Shown: positions 46,935-55,943, numbered from the stretch's first letter. The stretch is DNA of 64,000 nt from Caballeronia concitans (GCF_001544615.1 NZ_FCNV02000001.1:1240001-1304000); one strand, 5' to 3'. Made by a program: numbers and translations. The notes: a model not told the origin generated them from the letters alone.

Positions 46935-48998
46935 ATGAGTCTCGTCGAACTAAAAGTACCCGATATCGGCGACTTCTCCGATGTCGATGTCATCGAAGTC
47001 AATATCAAGCCCGGCGACGTCATCGAAAAGGAACAGGGCGTCATCACGCTCGAAACCGACAAGGCGACGATGGAAGTGCCCGCCGATGTCGCTGGCACCA
47101 TCAAGGAAGTGAAGGTCAAGCAGGGCGACAAGGTCAGCCAGGGCTCGGTCATCGCGATGATCGAAACCGAAGGCGCCGCAGCCGCTCCTTCGCCTGCACC
47201 GGCACCCGCCGCTGCGCCTGCGCCGGCTGCTGCTTCGGGCGGCGCAGCGCAAGACGTGAAGGTGCCGGATATCGGCGACTTCAAGGACATTCCGGTCATC
47301 GAAGTCCACGTGAAGCCGGGCGATACCGTCGAGAAGGAGCAATCGCTCGTCACGCTCGAATCCGACAAGGCGACGATGGACGTGCCGTCGCCCGCCGCGG
47401 GCACGGTCAAGGAAGTGAAGATCAAGGTCGGCGACAACGTGTCGGAAGGCACGCTGATCCTGACGCTCGAAGCGCAGGGCGGCGGCACGACGCAAACGCC
47501 GACGAAACCGGCCGCCGCGCAGCCGCAGCCGGCGGAAAAGGCGAGCGCCGCGCCCGCGCCGCAGGCGGGCAGCTACTCGGGCAGCGCGGATGTCGAATGC
47601 GACATGCTCGTGCTCGGCGCGGGCCCCGGCGGTTATTCCGCTGCGTTCCGTTCCGCCGACCTCGGCATGAACACCGTGCTCGTCGAACGTTATTCGACGC
47701 TCGGCGGCGTGTGTCTGAACGTCGGCTGCATTCCGTCGAAGGCGCTGCTGCATACCGCGCTCGTGATGGACGAAACGAAGGAACTGGCTGCGCACGGCAT
47801 CAGCTTCGGCGAGCCGAAGATCGATCTCGACAAGCTGCGCGGCTTCAAGGAAGGCGTCGTCAAGAAGCTGACCGGCGGTCTCGCGGGCATGGCGAAGGCG
47901 CGCAAGGTGCAAGTGGTGACGGGCGTCGGCACGTTCGTCGATCCGCATCACATGGAAGTGCAGGGCGAGGGCGGCAAGAAGGTCGTGAAGTTCAAGCAGG
48001 CGATCATCGCGGCGGGCTCGCAGTCGGTGAAGCTGCCGTTCTTCCCGGACGATCCGCGCGTCGTCGATTCGACCGGCGCGCTCGAATTGCGTCAGTTGCC
48101 CAAGCGCATGCTGGTGGTGGGCGGCGGCATCATCGGGCTGGAAATGGCGACCGTGTATTCGACGCTCGGTGCGGAAATCGATGTCGTCGAAATGCTCGAT
48201 GGCCTGATGGTCGGCGCGGACCGCGATCTCGTGAAGGTCTGGGAGAAATTCAACGCCAAGCGCTTCGCCAACGTCATGCTCAAGACGAAGACCACGAAGG
48301 CCGAAGCGAAGGACGACGGCATCTACGTCACGTTCGAAGGCGAGAAGGCGCCGGCCGAGCCGCAACGCTACGACCTCGTGCTGCTGGCGGTCGGCCGCAG
48401 CCCGAACGGCGGAAAGATCGGCGCGGACAAGGCGGGCGTCGCGGTGACGGATCGCGGCTTCATCAACGTCGACAAGCAGATGCGCACCAACGTGCCGCAC
48501 ATTTTCGCGATCGGCGATCTCGTCGGCCAGCCGATGCTCGCGCACAAGGCTGTGCACGAAGGCCACGTCGCGGCGGAAGCGGCACACGGCGAGAAGGCGT
48601 ATTTCGACGCGTTGCAGATTCCGTCGGTGGCTTACACCGATCCGGAAGTGGCGTGGGCCGGCAAGACCGAGGAGCAGTGCAAGGCCGAAGGCGTCAAGTA
48701 CGGCAAAGCGGTGTTCCCGTGGGCCGCGTCGGGCCGCGCGATCGCCAATGGCCGCGACGAAGGCTTCACGAAGCTGATCTTCGACGAAGAGACGCATCGC
48801 GTGATCGGCGGCGGGATCGTCGGCTTGAATGCGGGCGATCTGATCAGCGAAGTGTGCCTCGCGATCGAGATGGGCGCGGACGCGACGGATATCGGCAAGA
48901 CGATTCACCCGCACCCGACGCTCGGCGAATCGGTCGGCATGGCCGCCGAGTTGTACGAAGGCGTGTGTACGGATCTGCCGCCGCAGCGCAAGAAGTAA
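46935..48998 (+). CDS. lpdA: Dihydrolipoyl dehydrogenase (E3) with two N-terminal lipoyl domains
   Basis: 687 residues, about 210 more than plain E3. Lipoyl domain L1 (about 2-78, ETDKATMEVPAD), an Ala/Pro linker, L2 (about 106-182, ESDKATMDVPSP), a second linker, then the FAD flavoprotein from about 217: GAGPGGYSAAF, the redox-active disulfide CLNVGC (C260, C265), GGGIIGLEMATVY for NAD+, and HPHPTLGES with the catalytic His. Single-lipoyl E3 proteins (for example the Neisseria P64k type) are known; two in tandem is less usual. ATG 46935 has AGGGGA six bases upstream. Confidence 0.95.
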   Translation: MSLVELKVPDIGDFSDVDVIEVNIKPGDVIEKEQGVITLETDKATMEVPADVAGTIKEVKVKQGDKVSQGSVIAMIETEGAAAAPSPAPAPAAAPAPAAASGGAAQDVKVPDIGDFKDIPVIEVHVKPGDTVEKEQSLVTLESDKATMDVPSPAAGTVKEVKIKVGDNVSEGTLILTLEAQGGGTTQTPTKPAAAQPQPAEKASAAPAPQAGSYSGSADVECDMLVLGAGPGGYSAAFRSADLGMNTVLVERYSTLGGVCLNVGCIPSKALLHTALVMDETKELAAHGISFGEPKIDLDKLRGFKEGVVKKLTGGLAGMAKARKVQVVTGVGTFVDPHHMEVQGEGGKKVVKFKQAIIAAGSQSVKLPFFPDDPRVVDSTGALELRQLPKRMLVVGGGIIGLEMATVYSTLGAEIDVVEMLDGLMVGADRDLVKVWEKFNAKRFANVMLKTKTTKAEAKDDGIYVTFEGEKAPAEPQRYDLVLLAVGRSPNGGKIGADKAGVAVTDRGFINVDKQMRTNVPHIFAIGDLVGQPMLAHKAVHEGHVAAEAAHGEKAYFDALQIPSVAYTDPEVAWAGKTEEQCKAEGVKYGKAVFPWAASGRAIANGRDEGFTKLIFDEETHRVIGGGIVGLNAGDLISEVCLAIEMGADATDIGKTIHPHPTLGESVGMAAELYEGVCTDLPPQRKK

Positions 48999-49018
48999 TC
49001 GCGGCGCCCGTATGCGCA

Positions 49019-49054
49019 AAAGGCGCGTTCCCGAAAGGGGACGCGCCTTTTTTT
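49019..49054 (+). terminator. Terminator of the aceEF-lpdA operon
   Basis: Stem GGCGCGTTCCC with GGGGACGCGCC (one T-G wobble), loop GAAA, followed by seven Ts at 49048-49054. Confidence 0.9.
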
Positions 49055-49076
49055 CAACTCATTTTCTCGCGATAAA

Positions 49077-49102
49077 CGAAAAACCCGGCCGGAGCCGGGT
49101 TT
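49077..49102 (-). terminator. Terminator of the phasin gene
   Basis: Stem AAACCCGGC (49081-49089) with GCCGGGTTT (49094-49102), loop CGGA; A run on the plus strand (T tail on the minus strand). It follows the phasin gene. Confidence 0.8.
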
Positions 49103-49149
49103 CTTGCTTCATCCATCGCATGCAGCGTCCAAAGGACGCCGGCGAAGAC

Positions 49150-49737
49150 TTAGGCGACGGTGCGCTTGGCCGAGACCGAAGCGGTGCGGGCAGCTTGCTC
49201 GGTCGCTTGCGTGGCAGCCTTCGTCGCGGCCGTGGCGGCGGCGTTGAAGTTGCTTTCCGCGATTTCGACGGCTTGCTTCGTTGCCTTATGAACCGTTTCG
49301 TACGTCGTGTTGGCGGCGGTGATGGCCGACTTCATCACGGCGACGGCCGTTTCCGAACCGGCGGGCGCATTCTTCGCGACGTTGTCGACGAGCGTTTGAA
49401 CCTTGCGGTTCTGCTCTTCGTATTGCGCTTCAGCGACGCGGGCGAATTCGGCTTGCGTAGCCGATGCGATTTCATACAGGTGACGGCCGTACGACAGCAC
49501 CTTTTCCGCGACCGGCTGGGACAGGCTGGCTTGCAGCGCGAGGAGTTCCTGCGCGTCCTTGACGGACAGCGCGCGTTGCGTGTTTTCCTGGCTTTCGGCA
49601 AGCGTCGACTTCACGACTTGCAGATTCAGTTCGACCAGCTTTTCGATGCCTTCGAACGCCTTGTTCGTCAGACCGAACAGCGTGTCGAAGTTGGCTTTTT
49701 GCGCAGCGGCGATTTGCTCGGGGGTCAACAACGTCAT
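49150..49737 (-). CDS. phaP: Phasin (PHA granule-associated protein)
   Basis: 195 residues, alpha-helical and Ala-rich, without signal peptide. [40 protein letters not shown] is the phasin_2 opening (the two halves each under 21 residues); the Ala/Thr-rich C-terminus [18 protein letters not shown] is typical of granule-binding phasins. It coats polyhydroxyalkanoate granules. AGGAG six bases before ATG 49737. A strong palindrome upstream (49879-49895) resembles a PhaR-type operator. Confidence 0.93.
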   Translation of the reverse strand: MTLLTPEQIAAAQKANFDTLFGLTNKAFEGIEKLVELNLQVVKSTLAESQENTQRALSVKDAQELLALQASLSQPVAEKVLSYGRHLYEIASATQAEFARVAEAQYEEQNRKVQTLVDNVAKNAPAGSETAVAVMKSAITAANTTYETVHKATKQAVEIAESNFNAAATAATKAATQATEQAARTASVSAKRTVA

Positions 49738-50425
49738 CTCAGGCTCCTGATAGCCGACCCATCGATGCGGGTCGTGGTTTGGTGGGTGCAGCAGCTTGCT
49801 GCCAGATGGTGCAGCTCCGATTGGTGCGTCGCAACATGGAACCCATTTTAGAGATATTCTTATCGATGTCAAGCGGTTTTTGTGCATTGCACAAATAGTG
49901 GAAAACCCTTGCCAAACAATATGTTAAGTAAGCGCTGATGGTGTGAGGAAACAAGCAGCGTGCGCGGCGTGCACCGGCGTGGCTCGCAGCCCAGAGGAAG
50001 CGGACGGCGAATGGTGATAGGAAAATTCGCGTGATCGTCTTACTTTTCGGACGATGCCGTACACCAAATTGTCAAAGAACCGTTAACATTTCGGCTGACG
50101 ACTCAACGCTTCTCACAGCACGTCGACGGGTAATAGGTTATTGGTCAAGCCAGCAAAGCCCGGCAGCGTCGTTCTTAAAGTTACCTCTCAAGTTCGAGAA
50201 AGTTTTGCCGATAACGCGTAGGCGACGAAGTCGAAAGCGTGTTTTTCGCAGAACCGGTTGCGCGGGGCCCGATCGTTTTTTCCGATCAATGCGCGCAATG
50301 TTTCAGAATCAAGCAATCGCCGCTTACAAATCGGTTTAACGTGCGTCGATAAGTGCTTAATATTGCTTAAATTTCGCAGCTTCACTACACTTGGCGGTAC
50401 TCTCCAGCCGCCCTATAGAACACTA
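49738..50425. other. 688-base intergenic region, phaP to PBP7-type gene
   Basis: Apart from the 49879-49895 palindrome and the two genes' promoters, I see no gene. Composition is mixed, with AT-rich stretches at about 49,850-49,930 and 50,330-50,430, and a TTTTTT tract after CGATCG near 50,270. Short frames here lack ribosome-binding sites and family character. Confidence 0.5.
49879..49895. promoter_or_regulatory. Palindrome TTTGTGCATTGCACAAA upstream of phaP
   Basis: Perfect 8-bp arms around a central T, 142 bases upstream of the phasin ATG. TGCA-containing palindromes are the kind of site bound by the PHA regulator PhaR. The regulator gene is not in the window. Confidence 0.55.
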
Positions 50426-51610
50426 ATGAAAACCGAAATGTTTTCGTCGCTGAAGGTGGTGCATGGCGTGGCATTGCGCTCCGCATTGTCGATCGCCGTT
50501 TCGCTCGCCGTCGCGACATCCTTCGCAGTGGCTCCGGCTGAAGCCCTCGCCAAAACCACCAGCAGCAAAACCGTCAAACACACCGCCAAACCGGCCGCCG
50601 AAAGCAAGACCGCCAAGCCCGCCCGCGTGGCGAAGGCGGCTAAAGGTGCGCGCGCAGCCAAGGTCGCGGCCGCCAATGAGGACGACGACGCGCCCAAGGC
50701 ATCGCGCAAGCATCGCGTGAACTATCGGATGGACCCGCGTGCGCGCCGCGCCGCAGTGCATTCGGTGGCGTATCAGCCGCGCGCGACGTCGGTCGGACAG
50801 GCGTTCGGCCTGCATGACACGCCCGACAGCCTCGCGTTGCGTTCGAGCGTCGCCTACGTCGTCGATCAGGGCACGTCCGAGACGCTCTTCGACAAGAACT
50901 CGCGCGCCGTGGTGCCGATCGCGTCCATCACCAAGCTGATGACGGCAATGGTCACGCTCGACGCGCACTTGCCGCTCACCGAAGAAATGACGGTGACGGA
51001 CGAAGACCGCGACTACGAGAAGTACACGGGCTCGCGGCTCGCGGTGGGATCGGTGCTGAATCGCGAAGACATGCTGCATATCGCGCTGATGGCGTCGGAA
51101 AACCGTGCGGCGGCGGCGTTGTCGCGCTACTACCCGGGCGGGCGTCCGGCGTTCATCGCCGCGATGAACGCGAAGGCGAAGGCGCTCGGCATGACCGACA
51201 CGCACTTCGAGAATTCCACCGGCCTCACGAGCCTGAACGTATCGAGCGCGCGCGATCTCGTGAAGATGGTCAACGCGGCGTATCAATATCCGCTGATCCG
51301 CAAGTTCTCGACGGATCGCAGCTACGAAGTCTTCACCGGCAAGCGCACGCTTGCGTACAACAGCACGAATGCGCTGGTACGCAATGCGTCGTGGGATATC
51401 GGCTTGCAGAAGACCGGGTTCATCAACGAGGCGGGCGAATGCCTCGTGATGCAGGCGAACGTGCATGGCCGGCCGGTCATCATCGTGCTGCTGGATTCCT
51501 ACGGCAAGTACTCGCGTTTCGCCGATGCAGGCCGCCTGCGCTCGTATCTCGATACGCTCGGCGAGCCGCGCATCATGAGTGCGGACATGGGCGGCGGCGC
51601 GAATCCCTGA
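50426..51610 (+). CDS. D-alanyl-D-alanine endopeptidase, PBP7-type
   Basis: 394 residues. Signal peptide or anchor at about 18-42 (ALSIAVSLAVATSFAVAPAEA). Residues 45-90 are Lys/Ala/Thr-rich, a flexible linker of unusual length. Penicillin-binding motifs are in order: SITK (S167, K170), SEN (224-226) and KTG (329-331). The SITK/SEN/KTG set and length fit the low-molecular-weight S11 family (PbpG/PBP7), which cuts peptidoglycan cross-links in the periplasm. The long basic linker is unlike E. coli PBP7 and may bind the wall. Confidence 0.9.
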   Translation: MKTEMFSSLKVVHGVALRSALSIAVSLAVATSFAVAPAEALAKTTSSKTVKHTAKPAAESKTAKPARVAKAAKGARAAKVAAANEDDDAPKASRKHRVNYRMDPRARRAAVHSVAYQPRATSVGQAFGLHDTPDSLALRSSVAYVVDQGTSETLFDKNSRAVVPIASITKLMTAMVTLDAHLPLTEEMTVTDEDRDYEKYTGSRLAVGSVLNREDMLHIALMASENRAAAALSRYYPGGRPAFIAAMNAKAKALGMTDTHFENSTGLTSLNVSSARDLVKMVNAAYQYPLIRKFSTDRSYEVFTGKRTLAYNSTNALVRNASWDIGLQKTGFINEAGECLVMQANVHGRPVIIVLLDSYGKYSRFADAGRLRSYLDTLGEPRIMSADMGGGANP

Positions 51611-51640
51611 GCGGATTTCCGGAAAGCTTTAGCCGAAAAG

Positions 51641-51676
51641 AAAGCCGGATGCGTCGCGAGACGCATCCGGCTTTTT
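51641..51676 (+). terminator. Terminator between the PBP7-type gene and iclR-type gene
   Basis: 15-bp stem AAAGCCGGATGCGTC (51641-51655) with GACGCATCCGGCTTT, loop GCGA, followed by TTTTT. The A run allows action in both directions. Confidence 0.92.
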
Positions 51677-51697
51677 CATTCAAGCGCGAGCGGCGCT

Positions 51698-52516
51698 TCA
51701 GCGCTGGGCTTCTCGTTGAGCTTCTCGCTGTCCTTGCGCGGACAGTTCCGGGTGATAGCCGAGCGATCGCGATATTTCGAGCGCGGTATGGCTCAACTGC
51801 TTGAGCCACGCGTCCTGCAGACGATCCGCCGGCGCGGAAAGCGACAGCCCCGCGACGAGCCGACCGGTGTCGTCGTAGATGCCTGCCGCGATGCAGCGCA
51901 CGCCGAGTTCCAGTTCCTCGTTGTCGCGCGCGCACGATTGCTGGCGCACGAACGACAGCTCGCGTTCGAGCTTCGCCAGATCCGTGATGCTGTTCTGCGT
52001 GTGCCCCGACAAGCCGGTGCGCATCGCGTAGGCGCGCACGCGGGCGGCTTCGTCGGCGGCGAGAAAGAGCTTGCCGACCGACGTGAGATGCAGCGGCGCG
52101 CGTCCGCCGATCGCCCGCACGACCTGCATGCCGGATCGCTCCGAATACGCGCGCTCGATGTACACGATCTCGTCGCCCTGGCGCACCGAGAGGTTCACCG
52201 TCTGTCCCGTCTGCCGATGCAGCTCGCGCATCGGCGGCATCGCGGCTTCGCGCACCGAAAGGCGCGCCTTCACCAGATTGCCGAGTTCGAGCAGGCGCAT
52301 CCCGAGCCGGTATGTGCCCGGATCGGACCGGTCCACGAGCCGGCAGAGCACCATGTCGTTCAGGATGCGGTGCGCGGTGGACGGATGCAGGCCAGTGCTA
52401 TGCGAGAGTTCCTTCAGGCTGACGGGATCGGTGTGATCGGCGAGCGCGTCGAGCAGGCTCATCATGCGTTCGATCACCTGAATGGATGTCTTGGAGTCCG
52501 GGTTCGTATCGCTCAT
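51698..52516 (-). CDS. IclR-family transcriptional regulator
   Basis: 272 residues. An N-terminal winged helix (about 12-70: VSLKELSHSTGLHPSTAHRIL) and an IclR effector domain (about 85-255). The last residues, QREAQREAQR, are a short tandem repeat whose DNA shows near-perfect 12-base repeats, so the tail varies easily. It is divergent from lutA and probably controls it. The effector is unknown, perhaps lactate. Confidence 0.88.
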   Translation of the reverse strand: MSDTNPDSKTSIQVIERMMSLLDALADHTDPVSLKELSHSTGLHPSTAHRILNDMVLCRLVDRSDPGTYRLGMRLLELGNLVKARLSVREAAMPPMRELHRQTGQTVNLSVRQGDEIVYIERAYSERSGMQVVRAIGGRAPLHLTSVGKLFLAADEAARVRAYAMRTGLSGHTQNSITDLAKLERELSFVRQQSCARDNEELELGVRCIAAGIYDDTGRLVAGLSLSAPADRLQDAWLKQLSHTALEISRSLGYHPELSAQGQREAQREAQR

Positions 52517-52561
52517 CGTGAAAAATCGGTTGATGCGTCAAACAGCGGAATATCGATTGTA

Positions 52562-52576
52562 TCTCATAATGTGAAA
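52562..52576. promoter_or_regulatory. Imperfect palindrome in the iclR-lutA intergenic region
   Basis: TCTCATAATGTGAAA: arms TCTCA/TGAAA around TAATG. It lies between the divergent genes, as an IclR operator would. IclR-type sites often show such AT-rich cores, but no experimental site is implied. Confidence 0.4.
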
Positions 52577-52662
52577 AGAAAAGTCGATGGCGTTCGAAGC
52601 CGCCGCGCTTTCGCGGATAATCGACGTGCCCTGCAATACACGAACAACAAAGGAACGCCCTC

Positions 52663-53400
52663 ATGCGAGTCGGTTTATTCGTCACGTGTCTGATCGACAT
52701 GATGCGCCCGGAAATCGGCTTCTCGGTCATCAAGCTGATCGAGCGCGCCGGCTTCGAAGTGACCGTGCCGCCCGCGCAGACGTGCTGCGGCCAGCCGGCG
52801 TACAACTCGGGTGATCGGCGGCTGGCGCGCGATCTCGCCGAGAAGACGCTGCGCGAATTCGAGCAGTTCGATTATGTGGTCGTGCCGTCCGGCTCGTGCG
52901 GCGGCATGATTCGCGCGCATTACGGCGATCTTTTTCGCGACGATCCCGAACTGATGAACCGCTTCGCGCGGCTGCAACCGCTTGTGTTCGAGCTGACCGA
53001 TTTTCTCGTCAACGTGGCGAAGGCGCGCATGGAGCCGGGCGTTTTCGACGGCATGGTGACGTATCACGATTCCTGTTCCGGCCTGCGCGAGCTCGGCGTG
53101 AAGACGCAGCCGCGCGAGCTGCTCGCGCAAGCCGGCGTGCCGGTGACGGAGATGGCCGGCTGCGAGCATTGCTGCGGTTTCGGTGGCACGTTCGCGGTGA
53201 AGTACGGTGATATCTCGACGGCGATCGTCGATGAGAAATGCGCGAACATCAAGGCGAGCGGGGCGCAAGCGGTGGTGCTGGGCGATCTCGGCTGCATGCT
53301 GAACATCGAAGGGCGGCTGCGCCGCACGGGCGATACCGCGACGCGCGTGCTGCATATCGCGCAAGTGCTCGCCGGCGACGCGCAGCGCAACGCATCATAA
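52663..53400 (+). CDS. lutA: LutA/YkgE-type Fe-S oxidoreductase subunit
   Basis: 245 residues. Two CCG domains for a [4Fe-4S]-type cluster: PAQTCCGQPAYNSG and GCEHCCGFGGTFAVK, each with the Cys-rich core of the family, plus DSCSG and SCGG. Subunit of the LutABC L-lactate oxidation complex. Start ATG 52663 has AAGGAA eight bases upstream. lutB follows ten bases later. Confidence 0.92.
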   Translation: MRVGLFVTCLIDMMRPEIGFSVIKLIERAGFEVTVPPAQTCCGQPAYNSGDRRLARDLAEKTLREFEQFDYVVVPSGSCGGMIRAHYGDLFRDDPELMNRFARLQPLVFELTDFLVNVAKARMEPGVFDGMVTYHDSCSGLRELGVKTQPRELLAQAGVPVTEMAGCEHCCGFGGTFAVKYGDISTAIVDEKCANIKASGAQAVVLGDLGCMLNIEGRLRRTGDTATRVLHIAQVLAGDAQRNAS

Positions 53401-53410
53401 GAGGGCGCAC

Positions 53411-54823
53411 ATGCAAGTCCAGACGATGCACTTCAAGGCGCGAGCCGGCAGCAAGCTCGCCGACGAACGGCTGCAGCAGAACCTCACCAAACTCTCGACC
53501 AAGTTCGTGAGCGCGCGCGCAACCGCCGTGCGCGACATCGACTTCGAAGCGACGCGCGCCGCGCTCAAGGAACGCCGCAATCGCGCGCTCGACAATCTCG
53601 ACGTGTGGCTCGAAACCTTCGAGCGCGAAGCGACGCGGCGCGGGGCCACCGTGCTGTACGCGGAATCGACGCAGGACGCGGCGCGGCTCGTCGCGGAGAT
53701 TGCGCGCGAACACGGCGTGAAGAAGGTCATCAAGACCAAGTCGATGGTATCGGAAGAGATGCAGCTGAACCGCGTGCTCGGCGAGATGGGCGTGCAGTCC
53801 ATCGAGACGGACCTCGGCGAATACATCCTGCAGATCAACGATAACGAACCGCCGAGCCACATCATCGCGCCCGTCGTTCACAAGGACAAGGAGCAGATCG
53901 CCGACCTCTTCGCGAAGACGCACGGCAAGCCGCGCCTGACCGACATCCCCGCGATGACGCGCGAGGCGCGCGAAGTGTTGCGGCCGCATTTCATGTCGGC
54001 GGACATGGGCGTGACGGGCGGCAACTTTCTGATCGCGGAGACGGGGTCGGTGGCCGTCGTCACGAACGAGGGCAACGAAGGCATGTGCACGGTGATGCCG
54101 CGCGTCCATGTGGCCGTGACGGGCATCGAGAAAGTGCTGCCGACGCTCGAAGATCTCGCCACCGCCATGCGCCTCTTGCCGCGTTCGGCGACCGGGCAGA
54201 CCATCTCGAACTATTTCTCGCTGCTCACGGGTCCGCGCGCGCCGGGCGAGACGGACGGTCCGGAGCACATGTATTTCGTCCTCGTCGATGGCGGGCGCAC
54301 CGGGCTCATCGGCGGCGAGTTCCAGGAAATGCTGCGCTGCATTCGCTGCGGCGCGTGCATGAATCACTGCCCGGTGTATCAGAAGATCGGCGGACACGCG
54401 TATGGCTGGGTGTATCCCGGCCCGATGGGTTCCGTGCTGACGCCGGCTTATGTCGGCATCGAGAAGGCGCTCGACCTGCCGCAAGCCGCCACGCTCTGCG
54501 GCGAGTGCAATAGCGTGTGTCCCGTGGGCATTCCGCTCTCCGACTTGCTGCGCAAGCTGCGCGAGAAGCAGATGGAGCGGCGTCTGCGTCCGTGGACGGA
54601 ACGTGCGGCGCTCGCCGCGTGGGGTTATCTGGCGATGCGCCCGACCGCGTATGCGCTCTTCACGAAACTGGCCGTGCGGGTCATGGAGCGCATCGGCGGC
54701 AAGCGAAAGGCGATTTCGCGACTGCCGTTTGGCGCCGGATGGACCGCCACGCGCGATATGCCCGCGCCCGTCGGCCGCACGTTCCGCGAGTTATACAAGG
54801 CGCAGCAGTCGCATATCGGATGA
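53411..54823 (+). CDS. lutB: LutB/LldF-type iron-sulfur L-lactate oxidation protein
   Basis: 470 residues. N-terminal LUD domain (about 60-290), then two [4Fe-4S] motifs: CIRCGACMNHCPVY near 312-325 and CGECNSVCPVGIP near 360-372. It would transfer electrons from lactate to quinone with LutA and LutC. A terminator begins 21 bases after its stop, so the usual third gene lutC does not follow in this operon. Confidence 0.93.
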   Translation: MQVQTMHFKARAGSKLADERLQQNLTKLSTKFVSARATAVRDIDFEATRAALKERRNRALDNLDVWLETFEREATRRGATVLYAESTQDAARLVAEIAREHGVKKVIKTKSMVSEEMQLNRVLGEMGVQSIETDLGEYILQINDNEPPSHIIAPVVHKDKEQIADLFAKTHGKPRLTDIPAMTREAREVLRPHFMSADMGVTGGNFLIAETGSVAVVTNEGNEGMCTVMPRVHVAVTGIEKVLPTLEDLATAMRLLPRSATGQTISNYFSLLTGPRAPGETDGPEHMYFVLVDGGRTGLIGGEFQEMLRCIRCGACMNHCPVYQKIGGHAYGWVYPGPMGSVLTPAYVGIEKALDLPQAATLCGECNSVCPVGIPLSDLLRKLREKQMERRLRPWTERAALAAWGYLAMRPTAYALFTKLAVRVMERIGGKRKAISRLPFGAGWTATRDMPAPVGRTFRELYKAQQSHIG

Positions 54824-54843
54824 AAACGCCTCGCCCAAAGGAA

Positions 54844-54884
54844 AGGCCGCGCCGGATCGTGTGATCCGGCGCGGCCTGTCTTCA
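54844..54884 (+). terminator. Terminator of the lutAB operon
   Basis: 15-bp stem AGGCCGCGCCGGATC (54844-54858) with GATCCGGCGCGGCCT (54863-54877), loop GTGT, followed by GTCTTCATTG, a weak T tail. Confidence 0.75.
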
Positions 54885-54904
54885 TTGCAGCGGCCTGTCG
54901 GCGA

Positions 54905-55417
54905 TCAGCCGCCGGTCCGCCCGAGAAAGCCGCGGTCGTTGCCGCCGTGATTGCTGGCACCGCCACCGCCACCACCGCCTCGCGCTGGAGCCTGCTGCGG
55001 TTGACCTTGCGGCTGCGCTTGCGGCGGATGCGGCCGCACGCCGCCGACCGCCTGAGGCATCGGCGCGCCGCCGCCTGCTTGCGGGGGCGGGCCGCCGTGT
55101 TGCGGTGGGCCACCTGCCTGGCCGCCGTGGCCCGGCTCGCCGTGCGGCCGATTGTTCCAGCCGCCAGGCGGCGGGCGGCGATATCCAGGGCTGTCGTCCC
55201 AATAACGGCGTGGTCCCGAGTAATACCCGCCATTGATGACGACGCCCGGCTGCACGACCGGCCCGCCGTAGTAAGCAGGATAGGCCGGGTAGGCGGCGTA
55301 GCCCGGATCGTCGTACGTAGCGGGGTAACCGCCGCCATACATCGGACCATCGGGATAGGCCGCGCATCCGCCGAGCAGCAGCGCCGAGGAAACCATCACT
55401 AAACCAGCGACTTTCAT
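54905..55417 (-). CDS. Pro/Gly-rich lipoprotein
   Basis: 170 residues. Signal ending in the lipobox LLGGC (MKVAGLVMVSSALLLGGC). The mature part has PAYPAYPAYYGG-type repeats, then Pro/Gly/His/Gln-rich blocks (GEPGHGGQAGGPPQHGGPPP) and a Gly run before FLGRTGG. ATG 55417 is chosen; a further start at 55450 would put 11 residues in front of the signal. Low complexity makes family assignment unsafe; it resembles Gly/Pro-rich surface lipoproteins. It converges with lutB, the terminator lying between. Confidence 0.72.
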   Translation of the reverse strand: MKVAGLVMVSSALLLGGCAAYPDGPMYGGGYPATYDDPGYAAYPAYPAYYGGPVVQPGVVINGGYYSGPRRYWDDSPGYRRPPPGGWNNRPHGEPGHGGQAGGPPQHGGPPPQAGGGAPMPQAVGGVRPHPPQAQPQGQPQQAPARGGGGGGGASNHGGNDRGFLGRTGG

Positions 55418-55678
55418 GACCGTTGAATTATGGGTTGTGCGTATAAGCATTAAGACACCGGCGCAGGGACATTGTCCCCAACAACTTTGTAAGCCTTTAT
55501 GACGGCGTGACGCGGGGTTTCGTCAGGCAGCGAGACAGGCCGAGAACTTGCTTGTTGCCATTAACGCAACGAACCTTCCCTGTTCGACGACTTTTTCAGT
55601 AACGGCCGATTGCGTACCATCCAAACGTCGACAAGTGGGCGAGCGCGCCTGCAACGGCATCGAACTGAAGGCAGTCCC

Positions 55679-55900
55679 ATGAAAAAGACAATATCGACTT
55701 ACTGGCCTCTCGCCATCCTGTTAATCGCCGTGCTGACCTTCTGCATGCATGCGGAAGAGCGCGAATCGGCGGCGCTTCGCCGTCAGCAAGTGGACGTCGG
55801 AAGCGTGAGCGCGGAACTGGCGCGCGCGATCTCATACGGTCTCGTCGATTCCGACGACGCGACAGCGCCTGTCGCGCATCCCGCGCCGCGCACGCTCTGA
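55679..55900 (+). CDS. Small single-helix membrane protein, function unknown
   Basis: 73 residues: MKKTISTYWPLAILLIAVLTFCMHAEERESAALRRQ. The N-terminal helix (about 8-25) may be a signal anchor; the rest is soluble and acidic to neutral. No family recognised. ATG 55679 is preceded by GAAGGCAG only, so the start is fair but not strong. Bounded by a terminator 44 bases downstream. Confidence 0.55.
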   Translation: MKKTISTYWPLAILLIAVLTFCMHAEERESAALRRQQVDVGSVSAELARAISYGLVDSDDATAPVAHPAPRTL

Positions 55901-55943
55901 CGAAAGCGCGCGCCTGCCGCCGAGGCGGCGCTTGCATCGAGCA

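Noticed and set aside
50031-50339. 102-codon frame between phaP and the PBP7-type gene
   Set aside because: Random-looking protein with no ribosome-binding site; it lies in an AT-mixed intergenic stretch.
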